Part shown: positions 8,291-17,083 of the stretch, in pieces
Numbering within the stretch: the first letter of the stretch is position 1
Layout: each line of letters begins with the position of its first letter
Source: Chloroflexota bacterium
GTDB lineage: Bacteria > Chloroflexota > Dehalococcoidia > Lucifugimonadales > Lucifugimonadaceae
Reading direction: 5' to 3'
Assembly: GCA_002714425.1 (NCBI GenBank)
Contig: PAXI01000012.1
Coordinates: 39,116-82,184, forward strand
DNA length: 43,069 bases
Translations under genes and position numbers: made by a program
Notes under the pieces: generated by a model
Told to the model about the DNA's origin: nothing
Seen by the model: only the letters and a program-made list of their open reading frames with translations
Databases searched by the model: none

Positions 8291-9652
8291 ATGATAAATA
8301 AAATTTTTGAAAAATCTCTAACAAAAATTTTTTCTTTGGCAGATTTTGAAAGGAAAGAGAACTCTGTAAAGTATAAAGATTTTCATTTATTAAAAGTTAA
8401 TCGATTATTAGATTACATAGGTAATCCACAAAAAAATCAAAATTTCATTCATGTCGCTGGAAGTAAGGGCAAGGGAAGTACCTCAAAAATAATCTCAGCC
8501 TGTTTGGTAGAAAGTAAAATCAAAACAGGCTTATTTATATCACCTTCAATACATAAATTTACGGAAAGAATATCAATAAATGGAAGAAATATATTAGAAA
8601 AAGAATTTGTGAATTTAGTAGAAGATTTATGGCCATACGTATTAAGAATTAATAATGAAAAAGATTTGGGATCTATAACGGTTTTTGAGTTTCTTACAGT
8701 TATGTCATTTGAGTATTTTAAGAGAAAAAAAACTGAACTAAATGTTATAGAAGTTGGATTGGGAGGGAGATTTGATTCAACAAATGTAATAGAACCAATG
8801 ATATCAGTAATTACACCAATCAGCTTAGATCATGTAGGAGTTCTAGGAAACACAATTTCAAAAATTGCATACCAAAAAGCTGGAATTATCAAAAAGGAGA
8901 CCCCAATAGTTATTTCAAAACAAGATGCTAATGCTAAAAAAATAATTAATTTAGAGGCAAAGAAAAAAAAATCAAAAATTTACGAATCTAGTAAAGAAAT
9001 TAAAGTAATCGAAAAAATAGACGAGGGGCTCAAAGGAGTAAAATTAAAGCTTCATAACAAAATTTTAAAACAAAACCACAACACTCAACTAAGTTTATTA
9101 GGAGAACATCAAATTGAAAACCTAAAAACTGCGTTAACTGTGCTATCCATCATAAAAAAATCTGGAGTAAAAATTGACCTAGATACTTCCTGTAAAAAAA
9201 TACAAAATATCACATGGCCAGCAAGGAATCATTTAGTTTCTAAGAATCCATATATATTTGCAGATGGAGCACACAATGATCATTCTGCACAATTATTATC
9301 AAGAAGTATCAATGATTTATTCCCAAAATTAGAGGATTTGATAATAATTTTTGGCTGCAATATTGGACATCAACCTATAGATATAATAGAAACATTTAAG
9401 AATTACAGCCCAAAAATTATAGTTACTCAATCTAGGCATCCAAAATCTTTCGATATTAAGAAAATGAAAAATCTACTGGTTAATAGTAAAATTAAAGTAA
9501 TAGAGTATACAGAAAATACAAATTTAGCTTTGAATAAAGCTAAAAAGCTTGCTAAATCAAATGATTTAATATTAGCAACTGGATCTTTATTTATCGCTGC
9601 TGAAATAATTGAAATCGAAAAAAAAATCCAGCCTGAAATATATAAAATGTAG
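8291..9652 (+). CDS. folC: Folylpolyglutamate / dihydrofolate synthase FolC
   Basis: Mur-ligase-family enzyme that adds glutamate to dihydropteroate and/or folates. The 453-residue protein has the P-loop HVAGSKGKGSTS at about 55-66, the downstream SPSIHKFTERI segment, GLGGRFDSTNV, SLDHVGVLG, and the Lys-containing YQKAGIIKKETPIV loop that carries the carbamylated lysine in the family. The C-terminal domain has DGAHNDHSA. It leads a two-gene unit with fabF, ten bases apart. TAATAT at 8273-8278 is a candidate -10 box twelve bases before ATG, and there is no Shine-Dalgarno sequence. Confidence 0.9.
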   Translation: MINKIFEKSLTKIFSLADFERKENSVKYKDFHLLKVNRLLDYIGNPQKNQNFIHVAGSKGKGSTSKIISACLVESKIKTGLFISPSIHKFTERISINGRNILEKEFVNLVEDLWPYVLRINNEKDLGSITVFEFLTVMSFEYFKRKKTELNVIEVGLGGRFDSTNVIEPMISVITPISLDHVGVLGNTISKIAYQKAGIIKKETPIVISKQDANAKKIINLEAKKKKSKIYESSKEIKVIEKIDEGLKGVKLKLHNKILKQNHNTQLSLLGEHQIENLKTALTVLSIIKKSGVKIDLDTSCKKIQNITWPARNHLVSKNPYIFADGAHNDHSAQLLSRSINDLFPKLEDLIIIFGCNIGHQPIDIIETFKNYSPKIIVTQSRHPKSFDIKKMKNLLVNSKIKVIEYTENTNLALNKAKKLAKSNDLILATGSLFIAAEIIEIEKKIQPEIYKM

Positions 9653-9661
9653 AAAAAATTT

Positions 9662-10909
9662 ATGAAAGAAAATGAAAAAATAGTTGTTACTGGATTGGGT
9701 GTAGTCTCGTGTTTAGGAGATAGTGTAGATGATTTTTGGTCTTCCTTAAAAAATGGTAAATCCGGTATAAATGAAATCAGTTTGGTAAGCCCTGATGGCT
9801 TTCCTTGTAAGGTATCAGGTGAAGTTAAGGACTTCGATCCTACAAATTACATAGATAAAAAAGAATTAAAAAGAATGGGTAGATTTTCACATCTAGCTCT
9901 TGCAGCAGCCAAAAATGCAATAGATGATGCAAGCTTAAATATAAGTAATGAAAACTCTGACAGAATTGGAGTACTAATTGGAAGTGGTTCAGGCGGATTA
10001 CCAGAAACAGACCAGCAAGCAGAAGTTAAGGTGAAAAGAGGCGCGTCAAGAATGAGCCCGTTCTATATTCCTATGATGTTAGTTAATATGGCTTCAGCAA
10101 ATATATCTAGAACATTTGGAATAACCGGTTACACTAATACATGTATAACTGCTTGCGCAGCTAGTACACAAGCGATTGGAGAAGCAACTGAGATCATCAA
10201 AAGAGGTGATGCTGACGTAGTTATAACCGGTGGTACAGAAGCTGGTATTTGCGAAATCGGAATGGGTGGATTTAGTACTATGCAAGCTTTATCTACCTGG
10301 GATGGAGATCCAAAATTAGCAAGTAAGCCATTCGATATAAAACGTGATGGGTTCGTACCCTCTGAAGGTAGCGGAATAATAATTTTAGAAAGTTATAGTC
10401 ACGCAAAAAAAAGAAATGCAAAAATTTATGGTGAAATTGCAGGTTGGGGAGTATCATCAGATGCTTATCATTTAGTACAACCTCATCCGGACGGTATAGG
10501 TGCAGCAAAAGCGATACAATTAGCATTAAGATCAGCTAAGGTTAATCTAGAAGATATAAGTTACATAAATGCTCACGGAACATCAACTCCAATCAACGAC
10601 AAGGCTGAAACTAACGCAATAAAAAAAGTCTTTAAAGATATAGCTTATAAAATACCAATAAGTTCTACTAAATCAATGATTGGACACAGTTTAGGAGCAT
10701 CTGGCTCGCTTGAAGCAATTGCATGTATCAAATCTATTGAAGAAAATATAATACATCCAACAATAAACCTGGAAGATAAAGATCCTGAATGCGACCTTGA
10801 TTATGTTCCAAACAATGCTATAGAGAAAAAATTAAACGTAGTTTTGTCTAACAGCTTTGGGTTTGGAGGACAAAATGCATGTTTAGTAATAAAAAAATTA
10901 CACGATTAA
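9662..10909 (+). CDS. fabF: Beta-ketoacyl-ACP synthase II FabF
   Basis: Elongating condensing enzyme of type II fatty acid synthesis; joins malonyl-ACP to a growing acyl-ACP. The catalytic triad is clear in the 415 residues: Cys165 in TACAAS, His near 305 in NAHGTSTPIND, and His near 342 in MIGHSLGASGSLE. The glycine-rich end SFGFGGQNACLV is intact. It follows folC by ten bases, with no acpP or other fab gene nearby. Its TAA stop shares TTAA (10906-10909) with the stop of the convergent ABC ATPase gene. Confidence 0.93.
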   Translation: MKENEKIVVTGLGVVSCLGDSVDDFWSSLKNGKSGINEISLVSPDGFPCKVSGEVKDFDPTNYIDKKELKRMGRFSHLALAAAKNAIDDASLNISNENSDRIGVLIGSGSGGLPETDQQAEVKVKRGASRMSPFYIPMMLVNMASANISRTFGITGYTNTCITACAASTQAIGEATEIIKRGDADVVITGGTEAGICEIGMGGFSTMQALSTWDGDPKLASKPFDIKRDGFVPSEGSGIIILESYSHAKKRNAKIYGEIAGWGVSSDAYHLVQPHPDGIGAAKAIQLALRSAKVNLEDISYINAHGTSTPINDKAETNAIKKVFKDIAYKIPISSTKSMIGHSLGASGSLEAIACIKSIEENIIHPTINLEDKDPECDLDYVPNNAIEKKLNVVLSNSFGFGGQNACLVIKKLHD

Positions 10910-12036
10910 TTTTTGTATACTATAACTGATCGATTTTTATTTAAGATTATCTGCACCTTTGAGTCTACTGCAATATTTTCGTAATTATTCATTCTTGAAT
11001 GAATAATTTCTCCTTTTTCAGATAATATCTCATATTCGTCATACTCGCCTCTATATTCTCTAGAAATTACCCTATTTGAAAAATTTTCACTGCCTTCATT
11101 AATTAAATGTACATCAGATGGCCTAATTAGAACTTTGACATTTTGATGATCCTCTATTTTTTCTGTAGATTTAGCCCTAAATTTTCCAAATGAAGTTTCA
11201 ACAGAATTGTTTTTGTATTCACCCTCAATAAAATCGCAAGGACCTACTAAACTTGCGACATCTGGTGTTAAAGGATTATTGTAAATATACTCAGGTGTAT
11301 CTATTTGTAATAATTTTCTATTGGAAACAACAGCAACTCTATCTGATATAGCTAAAGCTTCTTCACGATCATGTGTTACTAAAATGGTAGTAGTTTCAGT
11401 ATTGGTTACTATTTTCTTAATATCTTTTCTCAATTCTCTTGCCAATATTCTATCTAGATTACTAAATGGCTCGTCTAGAAGCAGTGCAATTGGATTAGTT
11501 GCCACAGCCCTTGCAATGGCTACCCTTTGTTGTTGTCCCCCAGATAATTCATGCACATATTTATTTTCATATCCATGCATGCCAACCATGGACAAAATAT
11601 TATTTATTTTGTCTGTTTTGTCAACTATCTTGCTGTCCATACCAAACTCAATATTTTTATATACAGTCATATGAGGAAAAAGTGCATAATCTTGAAAAAC
11701 TACACCTAAATTTCTGTGATTTGGTGGAGCATGTAAAAAGTTAGATCCAACTAATTGTCCTCCAATTCTCAAATATCCTGATGAAATTTTTTCAAAACCT
11801 GCGATCATTCTAAGAGTTGTTGTCTTTCCAGCACCGCTCTCACCTAGTATGCTTATAAATTCCCCATGTTTTACAAGTAAATTCAAATTTTCAATAGTTG
11901 GAAAATTATCATTCGAATAAAAATGAGTTACTGAATCTAAATGAATCACACCTGTTTCATTAGAACTCATTTCTGATTTTAATTTTCTTTCTTTAACTTT
12001 AGAGAAATTCTTAATTTTATTGAGAATTAATTTCAT
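10906..12036 (-). CDS. ABC importer ATPase, iron(III)/thiamine/polyamine type
   Basis: 376-residue ATPase of the CysA/FbpC/PotA group. Walker A GESGAGKTT is at about 65-73, the signature LSGGQQQRVAIARA near 165, Walker B LLLDEPFSNLD near 190, and the H-loop in VTHDREEAL. A C-terminal TOBE-like extension of about 120 residues is typical of this group. The first 25 or so residues are extra and Lys-rich; ATG 11970 (MSSNET) is an alternative start. It lies four bases after the two-domain permease gene, so the two form one importer. The permease architecture favours ferric iron (FbpBC) or thiamine (ThiPQ). No binding protein is encoded nearby. Confidence 0.85.
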   Translation of the reverse strand: MKLILNKIKNFSKVKERKLKSEMSSNETGVIHLDSVTHFYSNDNFPTIENLNLLVKHGEFISILGESGAGKTTTLRMIAGFEKISSGYLRIGGQLVGSNFLHAPPNHRNLGVVFQDYALFPHMTVYKNIEFGMDSKIVDKTDKINNILSMVGMHGYENKYVHELSGGQQQRVAIARAVATNPIALLLDEPFSNLDRILARELRKDIKKIVTNTETTTILVTHDREEALAISDRVAVVSNRKLLQIDTPEYIYNNPLTPDVASLVGPCDFIEGEYKNNSVETSFGKFRAKSTEKIEDHQNVKVLIRPSDVHLINEGSENFSNRVISREYRGEYDEYEILSEKGEIIHSRMNNYENIAVDSKVQIILNKNRSVIVYKN

Positions 12037-12040
12037 TTGA

Positions 12041-13681
12041 TCACTTTTGTATGTTGTATCTTGTGCTTTTTAGAGTCATGAATGCCATTGGAATTCCTGC
12101 AATAAGAATAAGTATGAGAGAAGCTCCACCAGTTCTAGTAAAAAATGCTTCCGTTGCAGCTCCCCATATTGTTGTTGAAAGAGTATCGTATCCTATAGGC
12201 GACAATATAAGTGTAGCAGGAAGTTCTTTTAATGTAAGTAAAAAAACAATTATCCCACCGGATAAAATGCCAGGCATAATTAAGGGGAGAGTAACTCTTA
12301 ATATCACCATAATAGGTGTTTTTCCTAAGGAATATGCCGCATCTTCTAGTCTTGGATTAACTTGTAAAACCGATGCTCTGATCGATCCAATACTGGCTGG
12401 TATAAATAAAACAATATATGAAAAAATTAATAGCCATATTGACTGATATAGCGGGAAGAATAAATTTATACTCAAAAATACTAATGACAATGCCACTACT
12501 ATACCTGGAAGCCCAAAACCAATGTAAGAAGCAAATTCGATAAAATTATTTAGTTTATGTTTATATCTAGTAATAAAAATTGCTACTGGCAATGCAGTCA
12601 GAACAGTAAAAAAACTAGCTAAAAAAGCAACATATAATGAATTTAAAACGGGATTCAACAGAGGTAGAAGATCATTTCCATTAATAAGCCCTCTGATCAA
12701 CCAATAAAATAGTACACCTATTGGTGTTATCAATGACAATAAAATAATTAGGAATAAAATTAACACTAATGCCCACTTCAGGGCACCGGTTTCTAATGGT
12801 TTAGCAATTTTTTCAGATCCAGATGTACTCCTGTGAAAAACCCCCTTACCTCTGGTAAAGTATTCAATGAAAATAAAAAATAATGCAAAAAAAACTAGTA
12901 ATAGGGATAATATTGAGGGAAGAGATCGATTAATAGAAGCATCATACAATGTCATAATATTTACAGTGAAAGTATTATACCTAAGTAGTGCCATTCCTCC
13001 ATAATCACTCAAAGTATATAAAGCTGCTAAGAGTGTCCCCGCTGCAATTGCTGGTCTAAGTAATGGAATGGTTATAAAGAAAAAAGTCTTATATGAACCA
13101 TACCCTAGCGATCTTGAAGCTTCTAATAATTGTGGATCAAGTCTTCTTAAAGCTCCCCTGACTATTAAAAAAACGTAGGGATAGGTCATAATTACAAGTA
13201 CAAATGTAGCTCCTGGGAGGCCGTAAATTTCTGGCAATCTATCAACTCCAAATATTGATAAAAATTTCTGCAATTGTCCCCGAGGAGAATATAACTCTAC
13301 AACCGTTGTCGCTAATATAAAACTAGGTATAACTAGAGGTAAAATTAACCCTAGAGTAAGAACTTTTTTGAATGGAATATCAGTTTTCTCTATAACCCAA
13401 GCGGAAAATACAGCAACAATACATGAAACTACTGAAACCAGAAAAATTATTGAAATAGTACGAAAAAAAACTAAGAATACATTTTTAGTCAGAATTATGC
13501 TTACTAAATTACCTCCAGCAATTTCAAATGATCGAAAAAGTAAATATAGGGCTGGAGTTATACACAATAAAGCTATGATTAAAGTTAGTATAATTAAAAA
13601 AATGGGAGGCTTGTTCTTATTATATAATATGTTTTTATTAAAATTATTTTGATTCATGAAATTAAATTTTACTAAATTCAT
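12041..13681 (-). CDS. ABC importer permease, fused two-domain FbpB/ThiP type
   Basis: Integral membrane permease in which two six-helix halves are fused. Each half carries the EAA loop that contacts the ATPase: EASRSLGYGSYKTFFFITIP and DAAYSLGKTPIMVILRVTLP. This fused form is characteristic of ferric-iron (FbpB/SfuB) and thiamine (ThiP) importers. The frame opens at TTG 13699, but ATG 13681 is seven bases after TATAAT (13694-13689, minus strand) and is taken as a leaderless start, giving 546 residues; ATG 13657 is a third option. The promoter lies against the start of the divergent 13699 gene. It is co-transcribed with the ATPase. Confidence 0.83.
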   Translation of the reverse strand: MNLVKFNFMNQNNFNKNILYNKNKPPIFLIILTLIIALLCITPALYLLFRSFEIAGGNLVSIILTKNVFLVFFRTISIIFLVSVVSCIVAVFSAWVIEKTDIPFKKVLTLGLILPLVIPSFILATTVVELYSPRGQLQKFLSIFGVDRLPEIYGLPGATFVLVIMTYPYVFLIVRGALRRLDPQLLEASRSLGYGSYKTFFFITIPLLRPAIAAGTLLAALYTLSDYGGMALLRYNTFTVNIMTLYDASINRSLPSILSLLLVFFALFFIFIEYFTRGKGVFHRSTSGSEKIAKPLETGALKWALVLILFLIILLSLITPIGVLFYWLIRGLINGNDLLPLLNPVLNSLYVAFLASFFTVLTALPVAIFITRYKHKLNNFIEFASYIGFGLPGIVVALSLVFLSINLFFPLYQSIWLLIFSYIVLFIPASIGSIRASVLQVNPRLEDAAYSLGKTPIMVILRVTLPLIMPGILSGGIIVFLLTLKELPATLILSPIGYDTLSTTIWGAATEAFFTRTGGASLILILIAGIPMAFMTLKSTRYNIQK

Positions 13682-13688
13682 TACCAAA

Positions 13689-13694
13689 ATTATA
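13689..13694 (-). promoter_or_regulatory. -10 box of the permease-ATPase operon
   Basis: A perfect TATAAT on the minus strand, with TG immediately upstream, ends seven bases before ATG 13681. That spacing puts the transcription start at the start codon. No good -35 box is seen, and any -35 would lie inside the divergent 13699 coding region. Confidence 0.5.
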
Positions 13695-13698
13695 CACA

Positions 13699-14580
13699 AT
13701 GATAAATCTAAAAAATAATAAAGTAATTTATTTGATTATTATATTGATAATAGTATTCATAATATTGATATTTATTGATGACAATAAAGAAACTAAAGAT
13801 AATTATATTCCTACAGCATTTCCTACAATTACACCTGAGCCAATAAAAACCCCTATATCAAGCTCAGAAAACAAACCAGCAATTATTCCAACAATAATAG
13901 TAACCCCAACTATCATAAAAATTGAACCAACACCTATGCCACCTAGATCTTATGTTGAAGAAATGGGAAGATTAATTTATGAAAAAGGTATTAGTGCTGA
14001 AACTTTATTTTTAAAGTCGGTATCTACAAATGAATGGGAAGATGAATCACTTGGATGTCCAAAATTAGGTGAATACTATTCCGATAATAATAAACCTTAT
14101 AAAGGATACATATACATACTTAGCGACGGCGAAAACGAATGGGAATATCATACGGACTTAAATGATACATATACGGTAATTTGTGATGAAATTTTTAAAA
14201 ATAGTCATGAATTAATTAATATTAACTCAGAGTTAAACTTAAATCAGACTGAAAAAATAAAATTATATCGGTGGAATTTTGATGAAAATGAATTTTTATT
14301 CCTAGAATCATTAGAGGAAAAAGACTTGCTAGAGGTTATCAAGATACTAAAAACAGATTTAATTTTATCAGAACTGGAATCATGTCGGAGTTTATTCATG
14401 ATTGAATTTCATAGAGCAAACCAAATTGATCAACTAGAATTTATATGTCCTGAAAACAAAGATTTTTTGTTTGGCAATCAAAAATTTTGGAATCAAATGC
14501 AGGCAACAGCCCCAAAAGAATTAGGAAAGATTATTGGGTCATACCTAACAGGTCAACCAATTCCATCATTGCCTGAATAA
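13699..14580 (+). CDS. Membrane-anchored extracytoplasmic protein, unknown function
   Basis: 293 residues. A short basic start is followed by a hydrophobic helix (about 9-26), which I read as a signal anchor; there is no lipobox Cys. A Pro/Thr/Ile-rich linker (about 38-80) suggests a flexible spacer outside the membrane. Next comes a domain of about 85 residues with EDESLGCPKLGEYY, GYIYILSDG and EWEYHTD, a pattern I associate with secreted proteins of Chloroflexota. The remaining C-terminal part (about 165-293) has two further Cys and is not recognised. It sits 25 bases before rel but probably has its own transcript. Confidence 0.6.
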   Translation: MINLKNNKVIYLIIILIIVFIILIFIDDNKETKDNYIPTAFPTITPEPIKTPISSSENKPAIIPTIIVTPTIIKIEPTPMPPRSYVEEMGRLIYEKGISAETLFLKSVSTNEWEDESLGCPKLGEYYSDNNKPYKGYIYILSDGENEWEYHTDLNDTYTVICDEIFKNSHELININSELNLNQTEKIKLYRWNFDENEFLFLESLEEKDLLEVIKILKTDLILSELESCRSLFMIEFHRANQIDQLEFICPENKDFLFGNQKFWNQMQATAPKELGKIIGSYLTGQPIPSLPE

Positions 14581-14589
14581 TGATAAAAT

Positions 14590-14595
14590 TATAAT
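14590..14595 (+). promoter_or_regulatory. Candidate -10 box of rel
   Basis: TATAAT ends ten bases before ATG 14606, predicting a leader of about three bases, and no Shine-Dalgarno sequence is present. A TTGCCT at 14569-14574 is a poor -35 with a short 15-base spacer. It suggests near-leaderless expression. Confidence 0.4.
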
Positions 14596-14605
14596 AACTT
14601 GATAA

Positions 14606-16801
14606 ATGACAACAACTAAAGTAGATAATATATATAAAGAACTATTTCAAATAGTTAGTAAATACCTGCCCGATAAAGAAGTCGCATCAATAAAAAAAGC
14701 TTTAGATTTTGCACTTAATTCTCATCAAAATCAAAAAAGAATGTCAGGAGAACCTTACATAATTCATCCTGTGTACACTGCTATACATTTAGCTAAGATG
14801 AAACTCGATAGTGAGACTATTCAAGCTGCATTACTTCATGATGTGATAGAAGATTGTGGAGTATCTCACAAAGAATTATCCCAAAAATTCAACAAGAGTA
14901 TTGCCAATCTAGTTGACGGTGTAACCAAATTAAAGAAATTAGATATGATTTCAACAAATTCAAAAATGGTAAAACAGTATACTAAGCCAGAGGCCTCTAG
15001 ATCAGCATCATTGAGAAAAATGCTTGTAGCAATGGCTGAAGATATCAGGGTAGTTTTAATCAAGTTGGCAGATAGATTACACAATATGGAAACCTTGGAG
15101 CATTTGTCAATAGCAAAGAGAAAAAGAATTTCACGAGAAACATTAGATATTTATTCACCAATAGCTCACAGGCTAGGAATGAATGAGATGAAATGGAAAC
15201 TTGAAGATTTTGCTTTTAGATATTTAAATCCTGATTCATACAAGGTTACTTCAAAGTTAGTAAATAGAAAGAGAGCTGAAAGAGAAAAATATACTTCCGC
15301 AGCTATAAAATCAATTGAAAAACCTCTTAATGACAACGGCATACATTGCTATATAGATGGCCGAGTAAAAAATTTATACAGTACATACAACAAACTGGAA
15401 AAATATAAAAATCTTGGAAAGAAATTTGATGAGATTTATGACCTAATAGCTCTAAGAGTAATCTGTAAAAGCGAAAAAGATTGCTACACAGCATTAGGTA
15501 TAGTACATTCAAAATGGCGACCTGTCCCAGGCCAATTTGATGATTATATATCAACCCCAAAAGAAAATATGTATCAAGCACTTCATACGTCAGTTAGAGG
15601 CCCTGGAAATTATCCTATAGAAGTTCAAATAAAAACACAAGATATGCATATCATCGCAGAAGAAGGGGTAGCTTCACATTGGGTATATAAGGAAGCCAAA
15701 GATTCTCAAATAAATATAGATGAATTCGAAAAAAAAATGTCTTGGTTGAGAAGGCTTCTTGATTGGCATAATGAAATGTCTGGAGATGAAGAATACCTTA
15801 ATAATGTCAAAACTGATATTCTAAAAGATCAAGTTTTTGTTTATACTCCTAAAGGTGATGTTAAGGACTTACCAACAGGGGCAACTCCACTAGATTTTGC
15901 GTATAGAATACATACTGATTTAGGGCATGATGCAGTAGCAGCAATAATTAACGGAAAAATATCACCATTAAATACACCATTATCTAATGGAGATGTAATT
16001 GAAATTAAAAAGTCAAAATCAAATAGAGGTCCCAGTTTAGATTGGCTAAATAAAGACTTAAGGTACTTAATAACAGGAAGTGCTCAAACTAAAGTACGAC
16101 AGTGGTTTAGAAGACAAGAAAAAGAAGCAAATATCGAGCGTGGCAAAGATATAATAAAAAGAGAAATCAAACGACTTGATATAAGAAACTTCCCTGAATC
16201 AAAAATAAGCAAAGATCTAGAATTTGAAAATTTTGAAGAATTGTCAGAGGCTGTTGGAGTTGGTCAAATATCAATCCAGGCTATAACTGAAATGATAAAT
16301 CCAGTTAACCAAAATAATTTTTCCAATTATGCTGACGAAGAAAATAATATAAATAGAAACAATGAAAACATTTTTATAATGGGAGATAATGAGTTTTCGA
16401 TTGATATATCAAAGTGTTGCAATCCAATTTATGGTGAAGAAATTATTGGCTACCAAACTAAGAGTAAACTTGTTACAGTTTGTAGCCAAACTTGTAGAGC
16501 GATTACACAAGACCCAGAAAAAATTATACCTGTAGCTTGGAGGCATTCTGAATCTGCATTCCCATCAAGAATTGAGATACATGCATATGACCGCTTAGGC
16601 TTAATAAGAGATATTACAGACATAGTTTCATCTGAAAATATAAACATACATTCATTAGTTTCGCAAGAACACCCAAAAAATAACATTTCTAATGTCTACT
16701 TAACAGTGTACACTACAGGAGTAGAACAATTAAGCAGGCTATTCTCACGTATTGAAACAATACCTGGAGTAAATAACGTATTTAGAGTGTATGAAAAATA
16801 A
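14606..16801 (+). CDS. rel: Bifunctional (p)ppGpp synthase/hydrolase Rel
   Basis: Makes and degrades the alarmone (p)ppGpp in response to starvation. Domain order in 731 residues: HD hydrolase (about 30-190, with His54, His78-Asp79, Glu82-Asp83 and the LADRLHNMETL motif all present), synthetase (about 240-365, with STPKENMYQALHTSV and EVQIKTQDMH), TGS (about 408-470), a Cys-containing region near 605-635 (SKCCNP), and a C-terminal ACT domain (about 655-731). The hydrolase site looks intact. In the synthetase charge motif the sequence is QFDD (310-313), closer to the ExDD of synthetase-only RelA than to the RxKD of bifunctional Rel/SpoT. It precedes rpsT by 26 bases. Confidence 0.94.
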   Translation: MTTTKVDNIYKELFQIVSKYLPDKEVASIKKALDFALNSHQNQKRMSGEPYIIHPVYTAIHLAKMKLDSETIQAALLHDVIEDCGVSHKELSQKFNKSIANLVDGVTKLKKLDMISTNSKMVKQYTKPEASRSASLRKMLVAMAEDIRVVLIKLADRLHNMETLEHLSIAKRKRISRETLDIYSPIAHRLGMNEMKWKLEDFAFRYLNPDSYKVTSKLVNRKRAEREKYTSAAIKSIEKPLNDNGIHCYIDGRVKNLYSTYNKLEKYKNLGKKFDEIYDLIALRVICKSEKDCYTALGIVHSKWRPVPGQFDDYISTPKENMYQALHTSVRGPGNYPIEVQIKTQDMHIIAEEGVASHWVYKEAKDSQINIDEFEKKMSWLRRLLDWHNEMSGDEEYLNNVKTDILKDQVFVYTPKGDVKDLPTGATPLDFAYRIHTDLGHDAVAAIINGKISPLNTPLSNGDVIEIKKSKSNRGPSLDWLNKDLRYLITGSAQTKVRQWFRRQEKEANIERGKDIIKREIKRLDIRNFPESKISKDLEFENFEELSEAVGVGQISIQAITEMINPVNQNNFSNYADEENNINRNNENIFIMGDNEFSIDISKCCNPIYGEEIIGYQTKSKLVTVCSQTCRAITQDPEKIIPVAWRHSESAFPSRIEIHAYDRLGLIRDITDIVSSENINIHSLVSQEHPKNNISNVYLTVYTTGVEQLSRLFSRIETIPGVNNVFRVYEK

Positions 16802-16827
16802 ATATATATATATAAGAAGGAAAATTA

Positions 16828-17076
16828 ATGCCCCCAAAGAAAACTTTACGTTCACAAAAAAATAAAGCAGTTAGAAATAGAGCAGTCAAATCATTTACTA
16901 AAAGTAGAGTAAAAAACGCTATAGATGCTCTTGAGGATAGTACCCCTGAAAATAATCAAGAACTATTAAATCAGGCCTTCTCAGCCCTAGATAAAGCAGC
17001 TTCCAAGGGAGTTATCCATAAAAATAATGCTTCTAGGAAAAAGTCTAGATTATCTAAGAAAATTGAAGCTAAGTAA
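16828..17076 (+). CDS. rpsT: Small ribosomal subunit protein bS20
   Basis: 82-residue, strongly basic, helical protein that binds 16S rRNA early in 30S assembly. The family pattern is clear: Lys/Arg-rich start (LRSQKNKAVRNRAVKS), a middle helix, and the GVIHKNNASRKKSRLSKKI end. AGAAGGA lies seven bases before ATG, a good ribosome binding site. The 26 bases after rel contain a TATATATATATA run, which could act as a -10 region for a separate rpsT transcript. Confidence 0.95.
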   Translation: MPPKKTLRSQKNKAVRNRAVKSFTKSRVKNAIDALEDSTPENNQELLNQAFSALDKAASKGVIHKNNASRKKSRLSKKIEAK

Positions 17077-17083
17077 TTCATAA

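Noticed and set aside
10108-10123. TAGAACATTTGGAATA, resembling the lexA operator
   Set aside because: It lies inside fabF coding sequence, its right half does not match GTTC, and there is no promoter near it.
11321-11744. Two plus-strand open frames antisense to the ABC ATPase
   Set aside because: They overlap conserved ATPase motifs on the other strand and read as hydrophobic or Cys-rich antisense translations.
12051-12446. 131-codon plus-strand frame opposite the permease
   Set aside because: Antisense to conserved membrane helices including the second EAA loop; no start signals.
16801-16815. TATATATATATA run between rel and rpsT as a tandem repeat element
   Set aside because: Short AT-dinucleotide run in AT-rich DNA; at most part of a promoter.
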